DNA of 64,000 bases from Flavobacteriales bacterium (GCA_030584065.1 CP129489.1:2461497-2525496); one strand, 5' to 3'; positions 54,069 through 64,000 are shown, numbered from the stretch's first letter. A program made the numbers and translations. The notes: generated from the sequence alone by a model not told the origin.

Positions 54069-55477
54069 CCCGTCTCGCGCGACCGCTGCTCCTCCTGCTC
54101 CTGACCGGACCGACGGCAGCCGCCCTGGCGCAGCAGACGGCCCTTGCTGAAGGGCGCGTACTGGTGATGGGCGTGACCGTGGCGGGCAACAAGGCCACCA
54201 AGGAGCGCATCATCGTGCGCGAGGTACTGGTGCGCGAGGGGGACACGCTCACCCAGACCGCCCTCTACGAGCGCCTCGAGCGCAGCCGCCAGAACCTGAT
54301 GAACACCGGGCTCTTCAACACCGTGTCGGTGCTGCCGGTGTACCTGGACCTGACGCATGTGATGGTGGAGGTGTCCGTGAACGAGCGGTGGACCATCTGG
54401 CCCTCCCCCATCTTCCAGCTGGCCGACCCGAACTTCAACACCTGGTGGCGGACCTTCAATCGCGATGGCGACCGCGTGAACTATGGCGGATACCTCTACA
54501 AGTACAATTTCCGCGGGCGCAACGAGACCATCTACCTGAAGGCCCAATTCGGCTATGCGCGCCAGTTCGGGTTCCGCTACAAGGTGCCGAACGTGGATGC
54601 GCGGCAGCGCTGGGGCATCAGCATCGGGGCCTCTTACACCGAACAGGCCGAGGTGACCGCGGGCACCCTCGCGAACCGGCGCCTCCTGCTGCGGCGCGCC
54701 AATGGCCCCAACCGCAACGAGCAGAAAGCGGACCTCGAGGTGAGCCTCAGGCCCAGCCATGATGTCCGCCACTTCTTACGCGCGGGGTTCGTGCAGGCGG
54801 CGGTGAGCGATACCGTGCTGGAAGTGGCTGCGGAGTACTTCGCTGGCGGCGGCGGCGCTACACGGTTCCTGAGCATCGGCTACGGCATGGTATGGGACCG
54901 CCGCGACATGAGGGCCTACCCCCGTTCGGGGCACTTCGCAGAATTGCGCATCGACCGGCTCGGCCTCGGCCTGCTCGATGTGAATGCGCCCGGCATCACC
55001 ACCGCATACGCCAGCCTGAAGAAATGGTGGAAGCTGGGCGAACCCGTGAGCCTTGCGGCGGGGCTGCGCGGAAAGGGCACGCTGGGCACGCCGCCTTACT
55101 ATGTGCAGGAAGGGCTGGGCTATGCCCACTACGTCCGCGGCTATGAGTACTATGTCATCGACGGCGAGGCCTTCGTCCTGGGCAAAGGCAACCTGGTGGT
55201 GCAGCTGCTGCGGCCGCGCACGCGGCGCGCCGAATTCATGCCCGCCGAGGCCTTCCGCACGCTCTACTTGGCCCTCTATCTCAACCTATACGCTGACGCC
55301 GGCCGGGTATGGGACAGTCGGTACGCGGCGGCGAACCCCTTGGCCGGTGCCTGGATGAGCGGGTACGGCGCAGGCCTCGACCTGGTGACAAGCTATGATC
55401 AGGTGGTGCGTGCCGAATACACGCTGAACGCCCTTGGCGAGCATGGCTTCTTCCTACATTTCACGCAACCTTTCTGA
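54065..55477 (+). CDS. Small Omp85-family outer-membrane protein (one POTRA plus barrel)
   Basis: 470 residues. Signal peptide (cut near ALAQ, 22), one POTRA domain (about 30-112: [36 protein letters not shown]), then a bacterial surface antigen barrel ending in [11 protein letters not shown] with a C-terminal Phe. Much shorter than BamA (842 residues, same operon). Starts with GTG overlapping the CBS stop (GTGA). Could be a TamA-like or a specialised translocation protein; its partner is not known. Confidence 0.85.
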   Translation: MTRLARPLLLLLLTGPTAAALAQQTALAEGRVLVMGVTVAGNKATKERIIVREVLVREGDTLTQTALYERLERSRQNLMNTGLFNTVSVLPVYLDLTHVMVEVSVNERWTIWPSPIFQLADPNFNTWWRTFNRDGDRVNYGGYLYKYNFRGRNETIYLKAQFGYARQFGFRYKVPNVDARQRWGISIGASYTEQAEVTAGTLANRRLLLRRANGPNRNEQKADLEVSLRPSHDVRHFLRAGFVQAAVSDTVLEVAAEYFAGGGGATRFLSIGYGMVWDRRDMRAYPRSGHFAELRIDRLGLGLLDVNAPGITTAYASLKKWWKLGEPVSLAAGLRGKGTLGTPPYYVQEGLGYAHYVRGYEYYVIDGEAFVLGKGNLVVQLLRPRTRRAEFMPAEAFRTLYLALYLNLYADAGRVWDSRYAAANPLAGAWMSGYGAGLDLVTSYDQVVRAEYTLNALGEHGFFLHFTQPF

Positions 55478-55480
55478 GCC

Positions 55481-56365
55481 ATGCGCGCAGCGGTGAACGG
55501 ACGCGGGATGGATGCTGCCATGGCCCCCATGGTGGCCCAGGTGCTGGAGCGGATGCGCACCGCCGGAATCAGCCCGGTGCTCTCCCCCCAGCTGGCCGAC
55601 TGGATGGCCCGCAGCGGCGCTCCTCCTGCCGACGCCACGCTGCCCCCCACGGACCCCGGCCGCCAGGACATCGACCTCTGCATCAGCCTCGGGGGCGATG
55701 GCACACTGCTCGACACGGTGGCGATGATGGGCCGCGCCGGCATCCCGGTGCTCGGCATCAACCTGGGGCGGCTGGGCTTCCTGAGCAACGTTCGCCTCGA
55801 GGAGGTGGATCACGCCCTCACGGCACTGCGGGCGGGCCGCTATGCGCTGCAGGACCGCTCGCTCCTCGAAGTCACCGGGCATGACGCACTCCTCGGCGAG
55901 GCCAATTTCGCCCTCAACGAGGTAAGCGTGCACAAGCGCGACACCAGCACCATGCTCGCAGTGCATGTGCACCTGGGCAACGATTACCTCAACACCTACT
56001 GGGCGGATGGACTGATCATCGCCACCCCTACCGGCAGTACAGCCTATTCGCTCAGCTGCGGCGGGCCCATCCTCTACCCCACCAGCGATGCCCTGGTGAT
56101 CAACCCCATCTGTCCGCACAACCTCAATGTGCGGCCCTTCGTGATTCCCGACCACTTCACGATCACCCTTCAATTGGAAGCACGCTCCGAGCTGTGCCTG
56201 CTGAACCTCGACGCCCGCAGCCACCCCATTGAGGGCCGGAGCTCGGTCATGATCCAGCGCGCCCCCTTCTCCATGAAGATGGTGCAGCTCGAAGGGCACG
56301 ATTTCCTCCGCACCCTGCGCGAGAAGCTCAATTGGGGATTGGACGCGCGCAGCGGAAGACCGTGA
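55481..56365 (+). CDS. nadK: NAD kinase (NadK)
   Basis: Phosphorylates NAD to NADP. 294 residues. GGDGTLLDT is the conserved NAD-kinase motif, with GINLGRLGFLSNV and TPTGSTAYSLSCGGPILYP following in order. Length is typical. 3 bp after the small Omp85 gene. A bacterial CBS-nadK pairing next to envelope genes is common in Bacteroidota. Confidence 0.97.
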   Translation: MRAAVNGRGMDAAMAPMVAQVLERMRTAGISPVLSPQLADWMARSGAPPADATLPPTDPGRQDIDLCISLGGDGTLLDTVAMMGRAGIPVLGINLGRLGFLSNVRLEEVDHALTALRAGRYALQDRSLLEVTGHDALLGEANFALNEVSVHKRDTSTMLAVHVHLGNDYLNTYWADGLIIATPTGSTAYSLSCGGPILYPTSDALVINPICPHNLNVRPFVIPDHFTITLQLEARSELCLLNLDARSHPIEGRSSVMIQRAPFSMKMVQLEGHDFLRTLREKLNWGLDARSGRP

Positions 56366-56432
56366 CTGGATTGTTTTCACGAATCTTAACGACCGGATTC
56401 CCAGCACGTTACTGCGTCATCGGGCAGACCGA

Positions 56433-56440
56433 TACCTTCG
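56433..56440 (+). promoter_or_regulatory. -7 promoter element before the porG-like gene
   Basis: TACCTTCG, 53 bp before the ATG at 56494, in the 128-bp gap after nadK; it may give the porG-like, uppS and bamA part its own transcription. Confidence 0.4.
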
Positions 56441-56493
56441 CCCGGCCAAGACAGCCGGATACCACCGGCCAAGCACTTCCGTTGAGACTGCCG

Positions 56494-57335
56494 ATGCACC
56501 GCTGGTTCCTTCCTCTCCTGCTCATCCTGAACGGCTTGGCCGTCACCGGACAGGTGAATGAGCTTGGGCTGACCGTCGGCGCCACTTACTACATCGGCGA
56601 CCTGAACCCCTACCGCCACTACCCGAAGGACACCAAGCTCGCCGGCGGCATCGTCTTCCGCCATAACCTCACCGACCGGTATGCCCTTCGGCTCCAAGGC
56701 CTTTACGGAACGCTCCAGGCCTACGACAGCGATTCGCCGGACAGCCTTCAGCAGCTGCGCAACCTCCACTTCCGGGCCCCGCTTTTCGAAGCCTCCCTGC
56801 TGCTCGAGATCAACTTCTTCAAGTACAGGTCCAAGGGCAAGGACGCGAAGAAGTGGACTCCCTTCGTCTTCGGCGGATTGGCCTACTTCAGGGCCAGTCC
56901 CAAGGCGCAGCTCGATGACACCTGGTACGACCTGCAGCAGCTGGGCACCGAAGGGCAAAGCACCACGCAAGGCGACAAGCTTTATGCGGTCGACCATATG
57001 GCGATTCCCTTCGGGGCAGGGCTCAAGCTCAATGCCGGCCGGATCGACTTCCAGCTGGAATGGGGCATGCGGCGCACCTGGACCGATTACATCGACGACG
57101 TGAGCGGCGCCTACTTCGACAACGACGTGCTAGCCTTCGAGAACGGGCCGCTCGCCGCAGCCCTGGCCGACCGGTCGGGGCTGGAGGACCGCATCCCCGG
57201 CTATAGCAACACGGGGCGGGCGCGCGGGGACGCCAACACGCGTGACTGGTACGTCTACTCCGGCCTCACCATCACCTATGTCATCAGCCGCTTCTCCGAC
57301 TGCGATGAGCAGTATAACTGGATGAAGCGCAGGCG

Positions 57336-57339
<4 letters not shown>
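56494..57339 (+). CDS. porG: DUF6089 / PorG-like T9SS outer-membrane protein
   Basis: 281 residues. Signal peptide (MHRWFLPLLLILNGLAVTGQ), then NELGLTVGATYYIGDLNP, which is the typical DUF6089 opening, and beta strands to the end. Members include PorG of Porphyromonas gingivalis, needed for type IX secretion, and I recall the same position next to uppS, bamA and ompH there. The ATG at 56494 was chosen for the signal peptide; an earlier in-frame start lies inside nadK. T9SS function here is inferred from family and synteny. Confidence 0.8.
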
Positions 57340-58139
<800 letters not shown>

Positions 58140-58140
58140 G

Positions 58141-60669
58141 ATGCGCGCGCTCCTCGTCCTCACCCTTGCGGTTGCCAGCATCGCGGCAGCGCAGGCCCAG
58201 CAGCCCAGCATGGACTACGGGGTGCCTCAGACCTACGAGATCGGCGGCATCACCGTGAGCGGGACCCGCACGGTGGACCCGAACGCGGTGAAGCTCTTCA
58301 GCGGCCTGCAGGTAGGTGACAAGGTGGAGGTGCCCGGCGACCGCATCAGCCGCGCCGTGCGCAACCTGTGGGACCAGAAGCTGTTCAGCGACGTGGCGGT
58401 CGAAGCCGCCGAGATACGGGGGCGCACCATCTTCCTTCACATCGTGGTGGCTGAGAAGCCCAGACTGTCCCGCTACAAGTACAACGGCGTGAGCAAGGGC
58501 GAGGCCGAGAAGCTCGATGAGCAGGTGGGCCTGGCGCGCGGCCAGCAGGTGAACGAGGCGCTGCTGGCGCGCGTTCGGCAGTCCATCCGCACCTATTACG
58601 TGGACAAGGGCTTCCTCATGGCCGATGTGCGCATGCGCGAGGTGCCCGATACGCTGCGCTCAGCGCTGGAGAACAGCGTGGTGCTCTTCGTGGACGTGGA
58701 CCGCGGCGCCCGTATGCGCATCCAGGACGTGGATTTCCAGGGCAACGAGGCGCTGGCCGATGCCCGCCTGCGGCGCGCCATGAAGAAGACCAAGCGCAAG
58801 CGCTGGTACAATTTCCTCTCCGGAAGCAAGTTCATCCCTGCGGAGTACAAAGCCGACAAGGCGCGGGTCATCGAGACCTACAACAATGAGGGCCACCGCA
58901 ACGCCATGATCACGCGCGACACCATGTACCAGGTGAGCCGCAAGCGGGTGCGCGTCGAAGTGGAGGTGGACGAAGGGCAGAAGTTCTATTTCCGCAACAT
59001 CACGTGGACCGGCAATACCAAGTACCGCACCAGCCGGCTGGACAGCATCCTGGGCATCCGCAAGGGCGATGTGTACAGCAAGAAGACCCTGGACAGCCGG
59101 CTGTACATGAATCCCACGGGCCGCGACGTGAGCTCCCTCTACATGGACGACGGCTACCTCTCCTTCTACCCGGAGCCGATCGAAGTGATGGCCGAAGGCG
59201 ACAGCATCGACCTGGAGATCCGCGTCCGTGAGGGCCGCCAGTACCGCATCCGCAACGTGATCATCAAGGGGAACTCGAAGACCAACGAGCACGTCATCCG
59301 GCGCGAGATCCGCACCAAGCCCGGGCAGCTGTTCAATCGCAGCGATGTGATCCGCACTCAACGCGAAATCGCCCAGCTGGGCTACTTCGACCAGGAGAAG
59401 CTGGGCGTGAACCCCATCCCCGACCCGCGCACAGGCCTGGTGGACCTGGAGTACACCGTGGAGGAGCGGCCCAGCGACAGGCTGGAGCTGAGCGGAGGCT
59501 ATGGCGCGGGCCGCGTGGTGATGAGCCTGGGGCTCTCCTTCACGAATTTCAGCCTGCGCAAGATCACGGACCCCTCGTCGTACCAGCCCCTGCCAGCCGG
59601 CGACGGGCAGACCCTGAATCTACGGGCGCAGACCAATGGCCGGTTCTTCCAGAGCTACAGCCTCTCCTTCGTGGAGCCCTGGCTGGGCGGGCGCAAGCCC
59701 AATGCGCTCAGCTTCTCCGTCTACCACAGCGTGCAGACCAACGGGGAGGCCCGCTACGTGAGCACCGAGGCCGGGCGCGTGGAGAACCCGCGGCGCCAAT
59801 CGCTGCTCATCAGCGGCATCACCCTCGGCTTGGGCAAACGGCTACAGGTGCCGGACGACTTCTTCATCCTGCGCCAGAACCTCTCCTACCAGCTCTACGA
59901 TCTGCGCAATTACAGCAGCGGCCAGGTCATCTTCGCCTTCAGCAACGGCACCAGCAACGTGCTCGCTTACAGCGCTCAGCTGTCGCGCAACTCGGTCGAT
60001 GCGCCGTTCTTCGCCCGCTCCGGCTCCGATGTCACCGTTTCGGTGAAGGCCACACCGCCCTTCTCACTGCTCCAGCCGGCACGCGACTGGGCCGCCCTCC
60101 CGGCGGAGCAGCGCTACAACTGGGCGGAGTTCCACAAGTGGAAGTTCACCACGCAATGGTTCAACCGCATCACGCGATCCAAGAGCCAGCACGACCTGGT
60201 GCTGATGGTGCGCGCAGGCTACGGCTTCCTGGGCCGATACAACAATGCCATCGGCGACTCGCCCTTCGAGCGCTTCTACCTCGGCGGAGCGGCGCTCACC
60301 GGCTTCCAGCTGGACGGCCGTGAAATCGTGGGGCTCCGCGGCTACGACGACTTCTCCCTGTCGCCCCAGACCGGCAACTTCGTGGTGAGCAAGTACACGG
60401 CCGAGCTGCGCTTCCCGGTTTCGCTCAACCCCCAGGCCACCATCTACACCCTCGGCTTCGTCCAGGCCGGCAACACCTGGGGCAGCTTCGACCAGTTCAA
60501 CCCCTTCAAGCTCTATCGCAGCGCGGGCGTCGGTCTCCGCCTATTCCTGCCCATGTTCGGCCCCATGGGACTCGACTACGGATGGCGCCTGGACGATGTC
60601 CCAACGGCCCCGAACATGGCCAAGAGCCAGTTCCATTTCACCATCGGCATAGATCTTGGCGAGCTCTAG
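58141..60669 (+). CDS. bamA: Outer-membrane protein assembly factor BamA
   Basis: 842 residues. Signal peptide (cut near AQAQ, 20), five POTRA domains (about 30-430, beginning YEIGGITVSGTRTVDPNAV) and a 16-strand Omp85 barrel with GLRGYDDFSLSP in place of the usual VRGF/Y motif of the lid loop, ending in FTIGIDLGEL. Core of the BAM complex that inserts outer-membrane beta-barrels. Directly follows uppS and precedes the chaperones, as in other Bacteroidota. Confidence 0.96.
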   Translation: MRALLVLTLAVASIAAAQAQQPSMDYGVPQTYEIGGITVSGTRTVDPNAVKLFSGLQVGDKVEVPGDRISRAVRNLWDQKLFSDVAVEAAEIRGRTIFLHIVVAEKPRLSRYKYNGVSKGEAEKLDEQVGLARGQQVNEALLARVRQSIRTYYVDKGFLMADVRMREVPDTLRSALENSVVLFVDVDRGARMRIQDVDFQGNEALADARLRRAMKKTKRKRWYNFLSGSKFIPAEYKADKARVIETYNNEGHRNAMITRDTMYQVSRKRVRVEVEVDEGQKFYFRNITWTGNTKYRTSRLDSILGIRKGDVYSKKTLDSRLYMNPTGRDVSSLYMDDGYLSFYPEPIEVMAEGDSIDLEIRVREGRQYRIRNVIIKGNSKTNEHVIRREIRTKPGQLFNRSDVIRTQREIAQLGYFDQEKLGVNPIPDPRTGLVDLEYTVEERPSDRLELSGGYGAGRVVMSLGLSFTNFSLRKITDPSSYQPLPAGDGQTLNLRAQTNGRFFQSYSLSFVEPWLGGRKPNALSFSVYHSVQTNGEARYVSTEAGRVENPRRQSLLISGITLGLGKRLQVPDDFFILRQNLSYQLYDLRNYSSGQVIFAFSNGTSNVLAYSAQLSRNSVDAPFFARSGSDVTVSVKATPPFSLLQPARDWAALPAEQRYNWAEFHKWKFTTQWFNRITRSKSQHDLVLMVRAGYGFLGRYNNAIGDSPFERFYLGGAALTGFQLDGREIVGLRGYDDFSLSPQTGNFVVSKYTAELRFPVSLNPQATIYTLGFVQAGNTWGSFDQFNPFKLYRSAGVGLRLFLPMFGPMGLDYGWRLDDVPTAPNMAKSQFHFTIGIDLGEL

Positions 60670-60680
60670 GAGCCATCGCC

Positions 60681-60688
60681 TACTTTCG
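60681..60688 (+). promoter_or_regulatory. -7 promoter element before the first ompH/skp gene
   Basis: TACTTTCG in the 30-bp gap after bamA, 11 bp before the ATG at 60700. Confidence 0.45.
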
Positions 60689-60699
60689 ACACCCTACGC

Positions 60700-61371
60700 A
60701 TGCGCCGCCTCCTCCGTTCCGCGATCCTCGCGCTGCTGCCCCTGATGGCGGCATTGCCGGCCAACGCCCAGCGCGTGGCCTTCGTGAACACCAAGTACAT
60801 CCTCGATCAGCTGCCCGAGTACGAAACGGCCCAGAAGGAGCTGGACCGCCTCTCCAAGCAATGGCAGGAGGAGATCGATGAGCGACACCAGACCATCAGG
60901 CGCCTGCGCGATGCATACAACGCCGAGGCCATCCTGCTCACCGAGGACATGAAGCGCTCCCGCTTGGAGGAAATCGAATCAAAGGAGCGTGATGCGCGCG
61001 ACCTGCAGAAGCGGCGGTTCGGCCCGCAGGGCGACCTCTTCAAGAAGCGCCAGGAGCTGATCCAGCCGATCCAGGACCGTGTCTACAACGCGGTGAAGGA
61101 AGTGGCCGGCACCAGCTATGTCGCCGTGTTCGACATCGGCGGGCAGAACGGCGGCAACCTGCTGTTCGCCAGCGACAAGTACGACAAGAGCGACGCCGTG
61201 CTCAAGAAGCTCGGCATCCGCCCCAAGCGCGAGGGCACCGGACCAGCCAAGGACGACGAGGAGTTCGGCGAGCCCCCCCAGGAGGAGCCCGGCAAGGACG
61301 GCGGTCGGGATGGCGGCCGCAACCAAGCCGCGCCACGCACCGGCGGCGGTGAAGAGAAACAACCACGATGA
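60700..61371 (+). CDS. OmpH/Skp-family periplasmic chaperone, first copy
   Basis: 223 residues. Signal peptide (cut near ANAQ, 24), RVAFVNTKYILDQLPEYE opening typical of Skp, a long charged coiled coil (50-130), and a low-complexity tail rich in Gly, Glu and Arg (GKDGGRDGGRNQAAPRTGGG). Skp holds unfolded outer-membrane proteins in the periplasm for BamA. The disordered tail is longer than in the second copy. Confidence 0.92.
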   Translation: MRRLLRSAILALLPLMAALPANAQRVAFVNTKYILDQLPEYETAQKELDRLSKQWQEEIDERHQTIRRLRDAYNAEAILLTEDMKRSRLEEIESKERDARDLQKRRFGPQGDLFKKRQELIQPIQDRVYNAVKEVAGTSYVAVFDIGGQNGGNLLFASDKYDKSDAVLKKLGIRPKREGTGPAKDDEEFGEPPQEEPGKDGGRDGGRNQAAPRTGGGEEKQPR

Positions 61372-61892
61372 ACACGACAACCATGATGAAGCAACTCGTT
61401 CTCACCCTCTGCCTTCTCTTCGCTACAGGGCAAGCGGCAATGGCCCAGCAGGTCAAGCTCGGCCACATCGACCGCCAAAAACTGCTGCTGACCCTGCCCG
61501 AGCGCAAGGGCGCCGAGGAGAAGATGCAGGCCTTCGCCAAGACCCTCGATGAGCGGCTGAAGGCCATGGGTGCGGAGTACCAGGCCAAGGTGGCCGATGC
61601 GCAGGCCCGCGCCGACAAGATGACCCAGACGGAGAAGGAAATGGCCGTGCGCGAGATCAATGAGCTCGAGCAGCGCATCCAGACAGCCCAGGAGAAGGCC
61701 CAGGAGGACCTCGCGAAGCAGGAGGAAGAGCTCCTGAAGCCGATGGTGGAGCGCACCAACCAGGCCATCAAGGATGTGGCTGACGAGAAGGGCTTCACCT
61801 ACATCTTCGACATCAGCACCGGCTTCGTCCTTTACTTTGACAAGGGCGAGGACATCATGCCCCTGGTGAAGGCCAAGCTGGGCATCCAATAA
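61368..61892 (+). CDS. OmpH/Skp-family periplasmic chaperone, second copy
   Basis: 174 residues. Signal peptide (cut near AMAQ, 27), VKLGHIDRQKLLLTLPE opening and a long coiled coil (45-125), ending without an extension, as usual for Skp. Its ATG overlaps the stop of the first copy (ATGA). Pairs of ompH genes after bamA are usual in Bacteroidota. Confidence 0.92.
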   Translation: MNTTTMMKQLVLTLCLLFATGQAAMAQQVKLGHIDRQKLLLTLPERKGAEEKMQAFAKTLDERLKAMGAEYQAKVADAQARADKMTQTEKEMAVREINELEQRIQTAQEKAQEDLAKQEEELLKPMVERTNQAIKDVADEKGFTYIFDISTGFVLYFDKGEDIMPLVKAKLGIQ

Positions 61893-61899
61893 GCGACAC

Positions 61900-62724
61900 G
61901 TGGCCGGCAGCGACCGCCCCATCGGCATCTTCGATTCCGGTATCGGCGGGCTGACGGTGGCAGCGGCCATTCGGCAGGCGCTCCCCCGGGAGCGCCTGCT
62001 CTATTTCGGGGACAACCTGCACATGCCCTACGGCGCACGTTCGCTCAGCGAGGTGCGCGGGTTCTCCATGGGCATCACCGAGGCGCTCCTCGCCCAGGGA
62101 TGCAAGCTCATCGTCATCGCCTGCAACACGGCCAGCGCGGCCGCCCTGGCCGAGGTGCGCCGGCGCTGGCCCGAGCTGGCCTTCGTGGGCATGGAGCCGG
62201 CCGTGAAGCCTGCCGCCGAGCAGACGCGCACCGGCGTGGTGGGGGTGATCGCCACGGTGGCCACCTTCCAGAGCGAGCTCTACGCATCCATCGTGGAGCG
62301 CTTCTCCCAAGGCGTGGAGGTGCTGCATCAGCCCTGCCCGGGCCTGGTGAAGCAGATCGAGGCGGGCGAATTCGATACGCCTGCCACGGAAGCGATGCTG
62401 CGCGGATGGCTCGAGCCCATGATAGCGCGGAACATCGATGCCCTGGTGCTGGGCTGCACGCACTACCCCATCGTACGGCCGCTGATCGAGCGCATCGTGG
62501 GGCCGCACGTTCGGGTCATCGACCCCGCTCCTGCGGTGGCGCGCCAGACCGCACGGCTGCTCGAGGAGCGGGGGCTCCTGGCTCCCACTGATGCTGCGGG
62601 CGGCATGCGCATCTGGACGAGCGGCAGTCCGGCAGCGTTCCGAAGCATGATGCGCCGCATGGGCTTGCCCGACGCCCCGGTGGCACAGGCCGCCTGGTTC
62701 GATGGCGCGCTCAGCCTTCCTTGA
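61900..62724 (+). CDS. murI: Glutamate racemase (MurI)
   Basis: Makes D-glutamate for MurD. 274 residues with both catalytic cysteines: Cys75 in IACNTASA and Cys186 in LGCTHYP, plus IGIFDSGIGGLTVAAAI at the N-terminus. Starts with GTG at 61900; no suitable ATG is nearby. The last 14 bp overlap the 3' end of the convergent gamma-carbonic anhydrase gene. Confidence 0.96.
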   Translation: MAGSDRPIGIFDSGIGGLTVAAAIRQALPRERLLYFGDNLHMPYGARSLSEVRGFSMGITEALLAQGCKLIVIACNTASAAALAEVRRRWPELAFVGMEPAVKPAAEQTRTGVVGVIATVATFQSELYASIVERFSQGVEVLHQPCPGLVKQIEAGEFDTPATEAMLRGWLEPMIARNIDALVLGCTHYPIVRPLIERIVGPHVRVIDPAPAVARQTARLLEERGLLAPTDAAGGMRIWTSGSPAAFRSMMRRMGLPDAPVAQAAWFDGALSLP

Positions 62725-63229
62725 ACCAGGAGGCGTACATGCCATAGTTGCGGGCGATCCGCTCGATCTCGTTCCGCGATAGGTCCGCGCTCACCGGGCC
62801 GATGCGCTTGGCAGGAACCCCGGCCATGAGGCTGCCGGGCTCGACCACGGTATTCTGCAGCACCACCGCTCCCGCAGCGATCACGCTGCCCTCGCCGATC
62901 ACGGCATGGTCCATCACGATGGCCCCCATGCCGATGAGCACCTTGTCCATCACCGTGCACCCGTGCACGATGGCATTATGCCCGATGCTCACATCGCTGC
63001 CGATGGTGAGCGCTGCGCGCTCGTAGGTGCAGTGCAGCACCGCGCCGTCCTGGATGTTCACCCGATGGCCGATGCGGATGGCGTTCACATCGCCGCGCAC
63101 CACGGCATTGAACCAGACGCTGCAGCCGTCGCCCATCACGGTGTCACCGATCACCACAGCCGTCTCCGCCAAGTAGCAGTCGCCTCCGAATCGCGGGCTG
63201 AAGCCCCGTACGCTCCGTATCAGTGCCAT
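62711..63229 (-). CDS. Gamma-class carbonic anhydrase family protein
   Basis: 172 residues forming a left-handed beta-helix of hexapeptide repeats. The three zinc-binding histidines are present: His66 (GAVLHC), His84 and His89 (SIGHNAIVHG). The family (YrdA/CaiE/PaaY) includes active anhydrases and proteins without known activity; the catalytic Glu loop of Cam is missing. Last gene of a metal-related trio. Confidence 0.9.
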   Translation of the reverse strand: MALIRSVRGFSPRFGGDCYLAETAVVIGDTVMGDGCSVWFNAVVRGDVNAIRIGHRVNIQDGAVLHCTYERAALTIGSDVSIGHNAIVHGCTVMDKVLIGMGAIVMDHAVIGEGSVIAAGAVVLQNTVVEPGSLMAGVPAKRIGPVSADLSRNEIERIARNYGMYASWFKEG

Positions 63230-63232
63230 GGC

Positions 63233-63586
63233 TCAGGGCTTCGTTTCAGGCAGCTTGCCGCAGCCCTCCTTCTGGCAGCAATCCGGCAGCTTGGCGAAGG
63301 CCTTGGGGTCGCCGGGCACGCCATCGGCCGAGTAACCGAGCTTCACCAATGCCGCGCGCAGGCCAGCGGGACTGTTCTTCCGTGCGTCGTACTCGATATG
63401 GACGGTGGAGGAGGCCAGATCCACCACGACCTTCTTCACTCCCTTCTCATAGATGAGCTCCCCCTCGATGGTCTGCACGCACATGTCGCAGACCGTACTG
63501 CTCACGATATCGAGGTGCGCGGGGGCCTTCTGTGCGGCAAGGCTGATCCAGCAGCCGATGAGCAGAGCGGTAACGATGGTTCTCAT
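63233..63586 (-). CDS. Exported heavy-metal-associated (HMA) domain protein
   Basis: 117 residues. Signal peptide (MRTIVTALLIGCWISLAAQ), one HMA domain with metal-binding CDMC (Cys33, Cys36), and a C-terminal Cys cluster (DCCQKEGC) that could add further metal ligands. Probably a periplasmic copper-binding protein. ATG overlaps the TonB receptor stop (ATGA), and the gene ends 3 bp before the anhydrase start, so the three are one operon. Confidence 0.9.
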   Translation of the reverse strand: MRTIVTALLIGCWISLAAQKAPAHLDIVSSTVCDMCVQTIEGELIYEKGVKKVVVDLASSTVHIEYDARKNSPAGLRAALVKLGYSADGVPGDPKAFAKLPDCCQKEGCGKLPETKP

Positions 63587-64000
63587 GATGGGTTCTTCGT
63601 TTGAAGGGTGTAGCGGAGACCGCCATAGACCATGGCCTTGTTGGTGGGCCCCCAGATCAAACTGGCGTCAAAGTACGGGCCATAGGGATCGTCGGGCGCA
63701 ATCACCTGGCGCTGCTGCAGGGTTCCTGTCAGGTTCTCGCCTCCCAAGTAGAACTCCCAAGCACCTGCCACATGCGTGACCTGCGCATGCAAGGTGGAGT
63801 ATGCCGGAGAGCGCTCCGGGAAGCGGAGCTCCTCCACGGGATTGGGACGCGTATCCGGTATCCGGCCCTGGCCGAAGACGTTCAGGCTGATGTCGAACCG
63901 CCAGCGCTCATCGCGGCTGGCGTAGGCCAAGTCAATGAGGCCCCGGTGCGAGGGCGTAAAGGGACGGTCGAGGAGGCGGCCGTCGTAGGTGGTGCGCACC
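63583..64000 (-). CDS. TonB-dependent receptor, C-terminal part (cut by window end)
   Basis: The last 138 or so residues of an outer-membrane barrel: RGLIDLAYASRDERWRFDIS, AGAWEFYLGGENLTGTLQQR, GPYFDASLIWGPTNKAMVYG and GLRYTL, all typical of the C-terminal strands of TonB-dependent receptors. The remainder lies beyond base 64000. Its operon with an HMA-domain protein suggests a metal, most likely copper, as substrate. Confidence 0.88.
   Translation of the reverse strand, partial: VRTTYDGRLLDRPFTPSHRGLIDLAYASRDERWRFDISLNVFGQGRIPDTRPNPVEELRFPERSPAYSTLHAQVTHVAGAWEFYLGGENLTGTLQQRQVIAPDDPYGPYFDASLIWGPTNKAMVYGGLRYTLQTKNPS

Overview
The window reads as chromosomal DNA of a GC-rich member of the Bacteroidota, most likely a Flavobacteriales-type lineage. 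The evidence is: gliding and type IX secretion (T9SS) genes (gldB, gldC, a PorG/DUF6089 homologue), two proteins ending in T9SS C-terminal sorting domains (one type A, one type B), TonB-dependent receptors paired with lipoproteins, DUF4296 and DUF5689 proteins, and promoters of the Bacteroidota type (a -7 element like TAnnTTTG, often only a few bases before the start codon). No tRNA, rRNA, IS element, prophage or CRISPR array was seen. Nearly all of the window is coding.

Left part (1-11640, all minus strand): the division and cell wall (dcw) cluster, transcribed right to left: mraZ, rsmH, ftsL-like, a PASTA-containing penicillin-binding protein, murE, mraY, murD, a free-standing MurD C-terminal-domain paralogue, ftsW, murG and murC (cut by the window edge). 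Most junctions are ATGA-type overlaps. Upstream of mraZ lie 10-bp-spaced GTGGG-type repeats that look like the MraZ operator, inside the only gene-free stretch above 300 bp (11571-12007).

12008-16600: alpha/beta hydrolase, engB, gldC, gldB, an outer-membrane barrel protein and nadE. 16600-20940: a two-subunit 2-oxoacid:ferredoxin oxidoreductase, a NifU C-terminal-domain protein and Mrp. 21018-34731: mixed housekeeping genes: trmB with a YcxB-like membrane protein and an alkyltransferase-like protein, a glycosyltransferase, a secreted NUC1 nuclease, a PhoR-like histidine kinase facing a Na/Pi cotransporter, a LuxE-like acyl-protein synthetase, tyrS, an epimerase, a DUF4296 lipoprotein, dihydroorotase and a DPM1-like glycosyltransferase.

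34765-44556 (minus): one gene for a secreted surface protein of about 3,263 residues. It holds 26 tandem repeats of exactly 79 residues (237 bp), several diverged copies, a PKD-like domain and a type B T9SS sorting domain. About 2,895 consecutive residues contain no lysine or arginine. 44825-51126: a TonB-dependent receptor, a DUF5689 lipoprotein, a T9SS type A cargo with an OB-like nuclease-associated domain, and a convergent endonuclease/exonuclease/phosphatase lipoprotein. Together these look like a nucleic-acid or phosphate scavenging locus in which the parts of a one-piece extracellular nuclease are separate genes.

51203-62724: a small secreted protein, an alpha/beta hydrolase and pdxJ on the minus strand, then the plus-strand envelope operon CBS protein, small Omp85 protein, nadK, porG-like, uppS, bamA, two ompH/skp genes and murI. 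The right edge (62711-64000, minus) holds a gamma-carbonic anhydrase, a heavy-metal-associated domain protein and the 3' end of a TonB-dependent receptor. The main themes are envelope building at both ends and T9SS-exported surface proteins in the middle.
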